Positions 39,101-46,754 of a stretch of 64,000 nt of DNA are shown here, in pieces (positions within the stretch are counted from its first letter, which is position 1; each line of letters begins with the position of its first letter). The DNA lies in assembly GCA_035772405.1 (NCBI GenBank), contig JAYKKM010000469.1:2730001-2794000 (forward strand), read 5' to 3'. The translations under genes were made by a program, and so were the position numbers. Origin of the DNA: Chrysogorgia sp. JL179-B06 (Eukaryota; Cnidaria; Anthozoa; Scleralcyonacea; Chrysogorgiidae). The notes under the pieces are model-generated. The model saw only the letters and a list, made by a program, of their open reading frames with translations. It was not told the origin of the DNA and searched no databases.

Positions 39101-39856
39101 AACAGGGTCGATATCCGGCTAGTCACTTCGGAAAAGAGAATGAGAACGCTAGTCGCAAAGCCGAACTTCCACCACAGGACAATCTTCGACGAGAACCTGA
39201 TCGCCGTCCAAATGAAGAGGACGAAAGTGAAGTTTAACAAGCCGGTGTACCTGGGAATGAGCATCTTGGACCTCAGTAAGACGATAATGTACGACTTCCA
39301 CTACGACTATATCAAGCCAAAGTACGGAGACAAGGCTAAGCTACTTTTCACAGACACCGACAGTCTCATGTACGAGATCTTCACAGACGACTTCTACAAT
39401 GACATCAGTGGAGATGTCGAGAAGATGTTCGACACGTCTGGTTTCGCAAAGAACCACCCGAGCTGTATCCCAATAGGGAGAAACAAGAAGGTGATTGGAA
39501 TGATGAAAGACGAACAGAGCGGAGAGCAAGTCCTCGAGTTCGTTGGACTCCGCTCCAAGTTATACGCTCTCAAAACACTACGCGGCGACACGAAAAAATG
39601 TAAGGGTGTGAAGAAGAACGTCGTCAAATCCTCGATCGTGTTTGAGGACTACAAGACTTGTCTGCTCTCTGGAGTGAGTCAGACAAGGTCAATGAACACG
39701 TTTAGGTCAAGGAAACACGAGATCTACACAGAGGCCATCAACAAGACCGCGTTGAGTAGTAAAGACGACAAGAGACATATTCTACCAGATGGGGTGAACA
39801 CGCTGGCACTAGGTCATTACAAGATCATGACGGAAGTGATATTCATGGACGAGTGA
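36143..39856 (+). CDS. polB: Protein-primed family B DNA polymerase (B)
   Basis: 1237 residues, full length for a Polinton polymerase. Exo I YADFESF (D415, E417), Exo II HNLSGYDAH (near 563-570) and Exo III YHDLYLKTD (719-727). Pol A appears as YLDKNNLYGG (near 835), Pol B as LMNNSVFG (near 972) and Pol C as FTDTDSLMY (near 1071). It also has a CCRC...H...C zinc motif (360-380) and the DHCHLTGRYRGAAHNTCN motif (532-549) related to phage endonuclease VII zinc regions and common in this group. It copies the element, priming from terminal protein. All catalytic acids are present. The stop is two bases before the right terminal repeat. Confidence 0.95.
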   Translation: MSQILDEPIPSGLGPTMVPTMAKKKGPRLLKRSTLREKMDSWYDWLVSQTPKPIKKRVSTAFRFFKQKISSLYKEKDLVMERSETSLKGFSETYTIKASAKVDPKTFLANTKVLAQGLWSHEVKKRRGVKTKLDLECVMVRRTDAGDSEVSAHFHSLTTIVLPGTDLDEIYHIMVGKILESLASYLKRGSSWRVLRVEKLDVFVDTFKPLSGSSYIPTPDALVKKNAIVNVQNKNDHECFKWTMTVARMTERKNAERLDKTMRESSNKFDWTGISFPTPLSDIRKFTENNKISVNVFAYEHGVGVYPLLVRGNSKDTINILHITEQGEGDKVNSHYAWIKNMSRLLSSSKNKHKGRIFHCCRCLNSFGSQNVLDKHEEHCSNVDSIRTEMPKPGETIGFKNYYKTQDVPFVIYADFESFIEPVEGPTNNPNKSSTTQYQHHSPSGFCFHLKCFDDNLHWEEPYLYTRISDDENMGEIFVKKLEETVQNIYDKFKVAVPIVFGEKEEKAFHNAKTCWLCGGDEFSKNDKKVRDHCHLTGRYRGAAHNTCNLKYRLPKFVPVVFHNLSGYDAHLFVKNVGVTEGKITCIPSNEEKYISFSKVVVVDEVTNKAGETVEIKREIRFIDSLKFMSSSLNNLVTNLDKKDLVSTRRVFGEDFGLVSKKGVFPYDHMTGLASLDETALPTKGEFYSRLTDSDISDDDYGHAKKVWKHFDMTTMREYHDLYLKTDVMLLEDVFQNFRKVCKTNYNLDPAFYYTSPGLAWDALLKITGVELELLTDIDMLLMVEAGIRGGVSTITKRHAEANNKFMDHINSNETMEHTGDSLYDPTKPSVFLPYLDKNNLYGGAMCEPLPTHGFKWMTEGQLENWRNVPCILEVDLEYPEELHDLHNDYPLAPERAVVNKVEKLIPNLFDKTKYVLHKKNLETYIRFGLKLTKIHRGITFKESAWMKPYIDLNTNLRTQAKNNFESEFFKLMNNSVFGKTMENIRNRVDIRLVTSEKRMRTLVAKPNFHHRTIFDENLIAVQMKRTKVKFNKPVYLGMSILDLSKTIMYDFHYDYIKPKYGDKAKLLFTDTDSLMYEIFTDDFYNDISGDVEKMFDTSGFAKNHPSCIPIGRNKKVIGMMKDEQSGEQVLEFVGLRSKLYALKTLRGDTKKCKGVKKNVVKSSIVFEDYKTCLLSGVSQTRSMNTFRSRKHEIYTEAINKTALSSKDDKRHILPDGVNTLALGHYKIMTEVIFMDE

Positions 39857-39858
39857 GT

Positions 39859-40280
39859 TGACCAAAGTTTTGATTCACAGGTGTCAATCAAAAAGAAAGG
39901 GGGTGGTCGATGACGTCATTGCTAATTAGCATAAGTTCGGGACCCATTTGAAAAGTGAGACAAGTTTTGATTGACAATCAAAAAGAAAGGGGGTGGGGCG
40001 TTACGTGATGACGTCACAGCTAATTAGCACAAGTTCGGGGTCCATTTGACAACCGCTGGCCAAAGTTTTGATTGACAATCAAAAAGAGAAAGGGGGTGGG
40101 GCGTTACGTGATGACGTCACAGCTAATTAGCATAAGTTCGGGGTCCATTTTTGAAACGTGCCACGCCCTAGAATGGAATGTGGTTTCGTGAATAAATTAA
40201 AAAGTGAGATTTGGGAAAATTTGCTCTTTTTTTTGCTTTTTTATGAGATTTTGAGTTGAAACCCGCATATATGTACTACT
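39859..40280 (-). repeat. Polinton B right terminal inverted repeat
   Basis: About 422 bp, reverse copy of the left repeat, slightly longer because internal units are complete. TGACGTCA lies at 39,911, 40,009 and 40,112, each near an octamer-like ATGCTAAT (one copy GTGCTAAT on that strand). A hairpin TTTTGATT/AATCAAAA at 39,868-39,893 lies 11 nt after the polymerase stop. Confidence 0.93.
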
Positions 40281-40455
40281 CATTATACATAAATTACATT
40301 TTTTCCCAATATTTGAATACGACTTTGCACGGGCAAATCTTCCAGTCTACAGCATATGAGATGTCATTGTCCTTTAGGGACCAAATGTGTTTGCTTAGCT
40401 CTGTGGAATTTCTCTTGTTATCATCTCGGAATGAACACGTGTGGTTGTTAAATCG
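40281..40455 (-). mobile_element. Penelope-like element 1, inverted arm, right part
   Basis: Continuation of the inverted PLE arm interrupted by Polinton B. Reverse complement of about 40,945-41,120 (GIY-YIG coding end). Begins with the second CATTAT. Confidence 0.85.
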
Positions 40456-40527
40456 TAATTTGACAAAGCATCACCTGAATATCAATGCGCATTACAGAAA
40501 AGTGGCTACAATTATGACCTAAAATAT

Positions 40528-41142
40528 GAAGCAACTAACAACCAAGCCCCAGAGAGAAGACCTAGACGCAGGAATATTACATGGTATAATCCCCCATTTA
40601 GCAAAAACGTCGCCACAAATGTAGGACGCAAGTTTAGAAATATTGTGAAAGAATCCTTCAAGAGCGGACACCCACTGCAGAAAATTTTTAATAAAAACAC
40701 CTTGAAAATAAGTTACTCGTGCATGCCTAATTTAGAAAGACAAATCAATATCCACAACAAATCTACCCTCAGGGAAACTCCACAACTACCTGAAAGAATG
40801 TGTAATTGTAGATCAAAACCTGATTGCCCGCTAAAAGGAGAATGCCTAAGCAATAATGTCATCTACCAAGCTACTGTAAAAACCAACGATACAAAGGAAA
40901 CATACATCGGCCTTACTGGGGATCGGTTCAAAACACGATTTAACAACCACACGTGTTCATTCCGAGATGATAACAAGAGAAATTCCACAGAGCTAAGCAA
41001 ACACATTTGGTCCCTAAAGGACAATGACATCTCATATGCTGTAGACTGGAAGATAATGGCCCGTGCAAAGTCGTATTCAAATATTGGGAAAAAATGTAAT
41101 TTATGTATAATGGATTATGGAAAAATATTTCATCATTTGTAA
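40528..41142 (+). pseudogene. PLE linker, zinc motif and GIY-YIG endonuclease
   Basis: Open frame without its own start, because the RT upstream is lost. In order: ITWYNPPFSKNVATNVGRKF and VSYSCMP-type linker (here ISYSCMPNLE), the cysteine motif CNCRSKPDCPLKGEC, then GIY-YIG parts VIYQATV, TYIGLTGDRFKTRFNNH, TELSKHIWSLK and CNLCIMDYG. The domain order is that of Neptune/Poseidon-type PLEs. The GIY-YIG nuclease nicks DNA to prime reverse transcription in intact elements. Confidence 0.9.
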
Positions 41143-41290
41143 ATCAGAAACTTGTACTTTAAACAAAAGAAACGAACTAGCTATAGTGCATGCCGGCATG
41201 CAAACAAATTTTTAATTAAAAACGGTTAGGTTTTACGCCACTATGGATGAACGGTATATAAATGGGATATTTTTAGTTTAATCTGATTAT

Positions 41291-41343
41291 GCGCCTGAAG
41301 AGAGAGGATCTATGAAGGGTCTCTCGAAACAGAACTGTAGTGC
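41291..41343 (+). ncRNA. Type I hammerhead ribozyme (PLE 1)
   Basis: Stem I GCGC/GTGC; CTGAAGA at 41,295-41,301; stem II GAGAG/CTCTC with a 14-nt loop; GAAA at 41,326-41,329; stem III ACAG/CTGT with a 2-nt loop; predicted cleavage after A41339. The very short stem III is typical of PLE hammerheads, thought to work as dimers. Confidence 0.88.
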
Positions 41344-41444
41344 TTTTTTAAATGAACAATCTTAGGTTTTAATCTTTAATCTTTAATTTTAACTTAGCTC
41401 CACTTTGGTGTAGAGCACTATACGGCTGAAGGAGAAAACCAATT

Positions 41445-41520
41445 TGTATATATATATATATATATATATATTAGTGAGAAATGGATCCCTGCCGCGGCGA
41501 GATTATCTCCCTCGCTTCTC
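41445..41520. repeat. (TA)n plus the dispersed repeat of 2459-2505
   Basis: A TA run to about 41,471, then TTAGTGAGAAATGGATCCC and CGCGGCGAGATTATC, nearly the same as at the truncated end of Polinton A. Here it continues as CTCCCTCGCTTCTCACTTG, which gives a short inverted match to GTGAGAA. Confidence 0.7.
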
Positions 41521-41810
41521 ACTTGCGAGGGGATTAATATTGACGTCATCATTTGTTCGGGTCTATGGCCAGTACTCCAGCCTTTTGAAGCATTCGATTT
41601 GTATTTCTAAACTGCATACGCATCACTTGACTTTGAAAGGATCACTTGTTTTAGACTATACATATTTAATTCGGTGGGCATTAATTGGAGCGGCCGCTTC
41701 AAAGCATTCCATGCTGTCGCAATCATCCGGACAAAAATAAACATGTTCAGCAGCAATAGCACTCGAGATGACGTCAGTATCCATGTTTGTCCGCATTTAT
41801 GCCTAAAGCA

Positions 41811-41922
41811 TTTGTGTCGAGACACAAAAATCGGCATACATGAAGTAGTCCCCTTGCCGCCGTAACAAAAGAAAATAGCGAGGACTACTTCATGTATGCC
41901 GATTTTTGTGTCTCGACACAAA
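41811..41922. repeat. Perfect 41-bp inverted repeat
   Basis: Arms 41,811-41,851 and 41,882-41,922 are exact complements (TTTGTGTCGAGACACAAAAA at the outside) with a 30-nt spacer. The outermost part is itself palindromic (TTGTGTC/GACACAA). The exact match indicates recent formation or insertion. Confidence 0.88.
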
Positions 41923-42742
41923 ATTTTGGTTAGGATTATAGTTGTGTAAGGGACAAGCTTACATGAAATAACCAGCTTTAGGCATATATGAAGTACCTGC
42001 CAAAATAGCTCATTTGCAATATTTTGCGAGTCAAATTTGGTTTGTCTGCACTTTGAGCTAATAGGGAGATTAAGTTTGACTTCCAATACGAATACCAGTA
42101 CCGATATTCGATTTGCCCTTTTTCTTCCAATTATTAATTGGTTGCTATTTATAGAACCAAAATTCCGACAAACAAATCGAAAATACTCTCAGAGGATTCC
42201 AAATTACCATGCATTTTGCCATTGTTGGGAATGCAAATATTGAGGCAAACTCCGACAAACGTGTACATCTAGTCAAACTGGCTTCCGAAATTCGGTGGAC
42301 TTCAGAAGTGTTGAGTACCGCGATACCAACATCCAATCGCCGACTTTGTCGAGATGACGTCAGTACCCATGTTTGTCTGCATTTACCCATATATAATTAT
42401 TGCGGCCATAACAAAAGAAAAATGCTCATTCGCAATCATTTGTGAGTCAAATTTGGTTTGTTTGTCCGCATTTTGAGCTATTAATAGCAACCGCATAAAG
42501 GACTATTGCTAAAATTAACTACTGCGCGTGACCAGAGCCATATTGGATATCCAGTAAGAACCACCCTAATGAGCCAACTTATGAAATATCGTGGCAATAA
42601 TGATGTTGATTCAAATCGACTGCCATATTTCAGTATTCGTACTCGTAAGCTGATCGTGATTGAATGGACGCGAAATCTAAGTGCAGAATATTAGTTTTGA
42701 TATTGGTATCGGAAGTCAAGCTCGACCTCCCTATTAATAACC

Positions 42743-42964
42743 CAGTTCGTAATGTCGACTGCGCATCAAAATGACGCGTTCTGCGTCGGATTAAAACTTA
42801 TTTCAATTCATAACATCAGGCTGGGGAATTCAGTATAACGAATTTGCAAGTGTAAATAGAAATACAAATGTCTATTGTGGTTTTAGCCTGATGTTATGAA
42901 TTGAAATAAGTTTTATCCCGACGCAGAACACGTCATTTTGATACGCATTCGACATTACGAACTG
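42743..42964. repeat. Fold-back MITE, arms about 80 bp
   Basis: Arms begin CAGTTCGTAATGTCGACTG and end with its near-complement, sharing TTATTTCAATTCATAAC inside. About 60 bp of unique centre. No coding frame. Confidence 0.85.
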
Positions 42965-43002
42965 GCGGCTTATACAGTAGCAGCCAGACACTACGCTATT
43001 AC

Positions 43003-43239
43003 TAGACTTGCTCCAAGTCTGCCTCTTGGTGTTTCGAGGCGGGTTTGTTTCGAGACGGGTTTATTTGAGACGGGTTTCGAGACGGGTTTATTTGAGACGG
43101 GTTTGTTTCGAGACGGGTTTATGTCCGCCAGCGGGTTTTTTTCCGCCAGCGGGATTTCGCTCGCTCGTTGAAACCAAAACATAAACCCGTCTCGAAACAA
43201 ACTCTCTAAACACCAAGAGGCAGACTTGGAGCAAGTCTA
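43003..43239. mobile_element. MULE-like MITE with 9-bp target duplication
   Basis: Inverted ends TAGACTTGCTCCAAGTCTG, themselves hairpin-forming, flanked by CGCTATTAC (42,994-43,002 and 43,240-43,248). The interior is a tandem array of GTTTCGAGACGGGTTTATTT-type units. A 9-bp duplication is the mark of Mutator-like transposition. It lies just upstream of the dioxygenase gene. Confidence 0.88.
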
Positions 43240-43268
43240 CGCTATTACATGTGTGAACTTTCACCGAC

Positions 43269-44474
43269 ATGATTTCATCTTTCTCCAACTTTATAGTTAC
43301 TCCACAATGCAAATCTTATTCCAGTGTCATTTCGAAACTCTCTGCAGGGAAGTTCTTATTTCCAAGAATTACTCGACGTAGTCTCTATATTGGTGAGCAC
43401 TTCGTCCTAGGGTTGAGGAAAGAAATCGAGCTACCATCAGCCGTGCCTGTGGCCGGACGAAAATATCTCCCGAGCTCTCGTGTTTCTGGCTTCCCAAAGT
43501 TTCTCGCAGGTCCTAGAGAGAATTATCCAGTGCTCATAAAAGTGAAAAACGGCCAGGAGGTAGCGCTGGAACACTGGGCGAAAAGATCAAGAGAGGTGAT
43601 CGAGGAAGCTTATAGAAGATACCAAAACGATGGCTCGCCAGTCGCCATATTGTTCCGTGGGCTACCAGTTCGGTGTGAGAAGGATTTCTCTGTGTGGACA
43701 AATAATTTGGGTTTTGAAAGCTTCAGATATGTCGGTGGGACTTCCCCGCGTAACGAAATTGACGATAACATCGCCGAGGGAGCACATGACAAGAAGGAAT
43801 TCACGATTGAGCCTCATAGCGAGATGGCATACAGTGTGCGATATCCCAAGATATTCACAATGAGTAGCTTCAAGAGAGCGCCCTGGGGCGGCGAGACTGC
43901 CATATGTGACGTGCGAGAGGTACTTGGGAAACTTGATCCGAGTTTCGTAGAGAAATGCGAAAAGAAAAACATTCGCTATTGGCATTATCTGCCGGACGAA
44001 AAAACTGAAGAACAGGGCGGGAAGGTTTTCCAAAGCTGGCAAATGCAGTTCATCACCAAAGACCGTGCCAGAGTGGAGGCCTATTTGGACGAGAACGGTT
44101 ATAGCTTCGAATGGGAAATGGGTAGTCTATTTTACTGGAATGACTTGCCACCTTTTATTTTCCACGCAAGAAGTGGCGAGCGGCTTTGGTTTAATCAGAT
44201 CACGGCTAATCACTGCTCGTATCACGCATGCTCGCCTCAATTTGAAGGCGTTAACCTGCCCAACAAGAAGTATCCATTCCACACGACGTTCGGTGATGGC
44301 GAAGAGTTCGAACAAGACCTTGTTGATCAACACAGGCGCATCACGTGGGAGAGCGCAGTGGGTTTTCATTGGCAAGATGGCGATGTTTTGTTTCTTGATC
44401 AGTTGATTATGCAACATTCAAGATTAGGTTACGAAGGAGAGAGGAAAGTTGGAATAAGTTTATTGAATTATTGA
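43269..44474 (+). CDS. TauD/TfdA-family Fe(II)/2-oxoglutarate dioxygenase
   Basis: Intronless 401-residue frame. Iron ligands fit H183 and E185 in EPHSEMAY and H383 in MQHSRLGYEG; R392 in GERKV is the likely 2-oxoglutarate-binding arginine. The family is PF02668, near the clavaminate synthase-like proteins (Arabidopsis At3g21360 type) found in several invertebrates. Residues 1-40 are rich in Ser, Arg and hydrophobics with few acids, possibly a mitochondrial targeting sequence. The substrate cannot be told from sequence. It is the only host-type gene seen here. Absence of introns could mean retrocopy, horizontal transfer or a last exon. A MITE ends 30 bp before the start. Confidence 0.85.
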   Translation: MISSFSNFIVTPQCKSYSSVISKLSAGKFLFPRITRRSLYIGEHFVLGLRKEIELPSAVPVAGRKYLPSSRVSGFPKFLAGPRENYPVLIKVKNGQEVALEHWAKRSREVIEEAYRRYQNDGSPVAILFRGLPVRCEKDFSVWTNNLGFESFRYVGGTSPRNEIDDNIAEGAHDKKEFTIEPHSEMAYSVRYPKIFTMSSFKRAPWGGETAICDVREVLGKLDPSFVEKCEKKNIRYWHYLPDEKTEEQGGKVFQSWQMQFITKDRARVEAYLDENGYSFEWEMGSLFYWNDLPPFIFHARSGERLWFNQITANHCSYHACSPQFEGVNLPNKKYPFHTTFGDGEEFEQDLVDQHRRITWESAVGFHWQDGDVLFLDQLIMQHSRLGYEGERKVGISLLNY

Positions 44475-44489
44475 GTCACAATTTTCAAC

Positions 44490-44865
44490 ATTCAAGATTA
44501 GACGGTTTATGTATACCTTCGTAAAAACAGTTTATGTGTTTAGAAATTAGTCGGCAATCAGGCACCCGCTTCGTCGTATATTATTTTCAACGTTATCAGC
44601 TCGATCAATATTTAACCGTTTTCAATTCTGAAAATAGATTTGGAATTAGCGAGTTTAAATATATAACATACGTGTCTATTATATTAGGCAAACCTGTATA
44701 CCCTTCGTAAAAATTAAAAAACCTGTTTATGTAGTTCGTCAGATCACAAATGACCTACTATTTTACATATATTATATATTACATACTCGAACTCGCGTTT
44801 TATCATATCTAAAATGCTCGCGCTGCGCGCTCGCATTTTAAATATGATAAAACGCTCCTTCTCGT
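44490..44865. repeat. Dispersed repeat and palindromic segment
   Basis: 44,500-44,720 matches 19,805-19,960 in pieces. At about 44,790-44,850 an imperfect palindrome GCGTTTTATCATAT...ATATGATAAAACGC has a GC-rich centre (GCTCGCGCTGCGCGCTCG). No gene. Confidence 0.6.
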
Positions 44866-45426
44866 GTTTTAAATAGCTTCAAAAACAATTGATTGTAATC
44901 ACTAGGGAGTGTACTGGTTTTTATTTTCTATTAGAGGTAAATTGGGTTGATGTATGAAATGCAAATTAGCAGGAATTTTATATAAAGTTCGTAAAGACTT
45001 TATATAATTTTCATGCTTATTAGTATTCATGGGATTTTATCAGGTATAAAAGCCTTGCGCGTGACTAAATACGGAAATGTGATTGGACAATTTGGTTAAT
45101 GAATATTAATGAGTTTTTGAAATATATATAATATATATATATATAATATATATATATATATAAGAGTTCGAGTGTTTTAAATAGCTTCAAAAACAATTGA
45201 TTGCAATCACTAGGGAGTGTACTGGTTTTTATTTTCTATTAGAGGTAAATTGGGTTGATGTATGAAATGCAAATTGCAGGAATTTTATATAAAGTTCGTA
45301 AAGACTTTATATAATTTTCATGCTGATTAGTATTCATGGACTTTATCAAGTATAAAAGCCTTGCGCGTGACTAAATACGGAAATGTGATTGGACAATTTG
45401 GTTAATGAATATTAATGATTTTTGAA

Positions 45427-45458
<32 letters not shown>

Positions 45459-45470
45459 ATATATATACTA
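44866..45470. repeat. Tandem duplication, unit about 300 bp
   Basis: Copy 1 (44,867-45,170) and copy 2 (45,175-45,470) share GTTTTAAATAGCTTCAAAAA through GACTAAATACGGAAATGTG and end in interrupted (TA)n. Differences are a few substitutions and small indels. Each contains TTATATAAAG/CTTTATATAA as inverted pieces. Confidence 0.85.
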
Positions 45471-45533
45471 AAACCGATTTGTAACATGAATGTTACAAAG
45501 CTGGCGGTGGCTGAAAAGAGTTAGAATGTTTTC

Positions 45534-45576
45534 GTCACTACTCTGAGTTTCACGCGTAATGCGATTTTCAGGCAAC
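45534..45576 (-). ncRNA. Degenerate hammerhead ribozyme (PLE 3)
   Basis: Same layout as in PLE 2 (stem I GTTGC/GTGAC, stem II CGC/GCG, GAAAC), but the conserved CTGANGA reads CTGAAAA, so an essential core guanine is lost. Expected to be inactive. Confidence 0.75.
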
Positions 45577-45589
45577 TGACAGTTCGGCG

Positions 45590-46120
45590 TCAACTTGTCG
45601 TTAATATACTCGGCGGGTTAAAAATAGTTCTGATGACGTTGTTGTGTGCTGATCGTTTGCTGACGTTCGTTAATCGGTGATTGATTGTGTGACGACACTT
45701 CGCGAAAATTTCCGATCTTTTATTTAAAAGAGTTTTCTTGTCGGCCTTCATGATCATTAGTTTTTCCTCCAGGCAAAGATTGCATCTTCGCGATCCATTT
45801 CGATAAGCCGCGGCGCGTCTAACAATTGACCATTTAATATTAAAATCGCGTTTTTTTCTTTTCCAGATGTGTTTTGACAGCTCCGTTTCATTTGCGTGCT
45901 TTTCGTTGCGGAATGATTTTGGATGGTTGCGATAACGCTGCTTGAAATCGTTGGCTGTCATACCGATATATTTCATAATTTCTCCGTCGTCATGCGTTGT
46001 TACTTCGGCTTGATAAATTATGCTTTTCGCTGAACATGAGTTTCCTGGGATTGGGCATTGATGGCTGTTACGTTGTCGGCAGTTGCATTTCTCTGTATTC
46101 GTGCGCGGGTTGTTTCTGTT
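45590..46120 (-). pseudogene. PLE GIY-YIG endonuclease (PLE 3)
   Basis: Contains CNCRQRNSHQC and IIYQAEVT just upstream, then KYIGMTANDFKQRYRNH, TELSKHIWKRKK and CNLCLEEKLMIM. The N-terminal edge is cut at 46,123 by the TTAA-flanked element. Closely related to the GIY-YIG fragment of PLE 2. Confidence 0.85.
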
Positions 46121-46126
46121 CTTTAA

Positions 46127-46750
46127 GGGGGAGCTACAAGCAGATATTCACTAAACTCATGGGCAAATGTAACTGCATATTATGGAAGATATATTGAAAG
46201 AAACCCTATAAAACCATATATTTTTAGAAACTACATTCAATAATTCACAATATTTTTCTATGTTTGAATGTATTCATGGTCGAAAGCCGAAATAAATTAC
46301 ATGATGTTGGAGTTCCCTTTGTGGGGTTCCAACATGCCCCCCAACATTTCTCAACACTCATTTCAATTCATGTCTTTATATTTTCAGTGCAAGTTAAGGG
46401 TTCAAAACCGAATGCTCCTATGATGGGAATTTTCGATTTGGGCACTGGTTGCCATGGTAACTAACTTAGAATTCCAACAACAAAAAAACTTTGTAGCTCC
46501 TCGGAGCACAGAACATGGTTTCCATATGTTATGTAGAAAATCTCATGAAATTACCATATTTCGAGAAAAAGTGTTTAAAGTTCAAGTATTTCGGTTTACG
46601 TTTTACTTCATCAATTCCTGACTTCTGGTAGGTATAGTTATTTATTTCTTTTTATTCTTAGATGAAGTTGCAGTGTTCTTAGAAAATGTTGCAGTTTAAA
46701 AAAAATCGATCTTGTAAATTTTTTCTCATTTTCTGGCTTGTAGCTCCCCC
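46127..46750. mobile_element. 624-bp TTAA-flanked non-autonomous transposon
   Basis: Terminal inverted repeats GGGGGAGCTACAAGC, flanked by TTAA on both sides (46,123-46,126 and 46,751-46,754). TTAA duplication is typical of piggyBac and Kolobok families. No coding frame. It splits the PLE 3 coding region between linker and zinc motif. Confidence 0.88.
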
Positions 46751-46754
46751 TTAA

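Larger units (their letters stand above)
23295..40280. mobile_element. Polinton/Maverick B, structurally complete
   Basis: 16,986 bp bounded by AGTAGTACATATATGCGGG and its complement, flanked by the perfect 6-bp duplication CATTAT. Six-bp duplications and AG-starting terminal repeats are Polinton hallmarks. It holds about 20 genes with open frames. A minus-strand block (24,106-30,847) has packaging, capsid and integration genes. Mixed genes occupy 30,869-36,072 and the polymerase lies on the plus strand at the right end. Coding regions look richer in G+C than the A/T-rich flanks. No adenain-like cysteine protease was recognised. The intact frames imply recent insertion. Confidence 0.95.
40456..41387 (+). 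mobile_element. Penelope-like element 1, main copy, 5'-truncated
   Basis: Contains the post-RT linker, zinc motif, GIY-YIG domain, 3' region and hammerhead ribozyme. RT is missing. Head-to-head with its own inverted terminal arm, an arrangement common for PLE insertions. Ends near the (TA)n tract at 41,445. Confidence 0.88.
41521..43002. repeat. Nest of MITE-like repeats, no gene
   Basis: Holds two copies of the dispersed repeat also seen at 16,937 (41,762-41,870 and 42,348-42,495, each with CGAGATGACGTCAGTA). A perfect 41-bp inverted repeat lies at 41,811-41,851 and 41,882-41,922, and a fold-back element at 42,743-42,964. Small frames here are not supported as genes. Confidence 0.6.

Noticed and set aside
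38401..39627. Minus-strand frames within the polymerase
   Set aside because: Shadows of the long PolB frame; no start motif, no homology.
43018..43200. Short CRISPR-like array (GTTTCGAGACGGGTTTATTT units)
   Set aside because: Units are directly tandem without spacers and lie inside a MITE with terminal inverted repeats and a target duplication.
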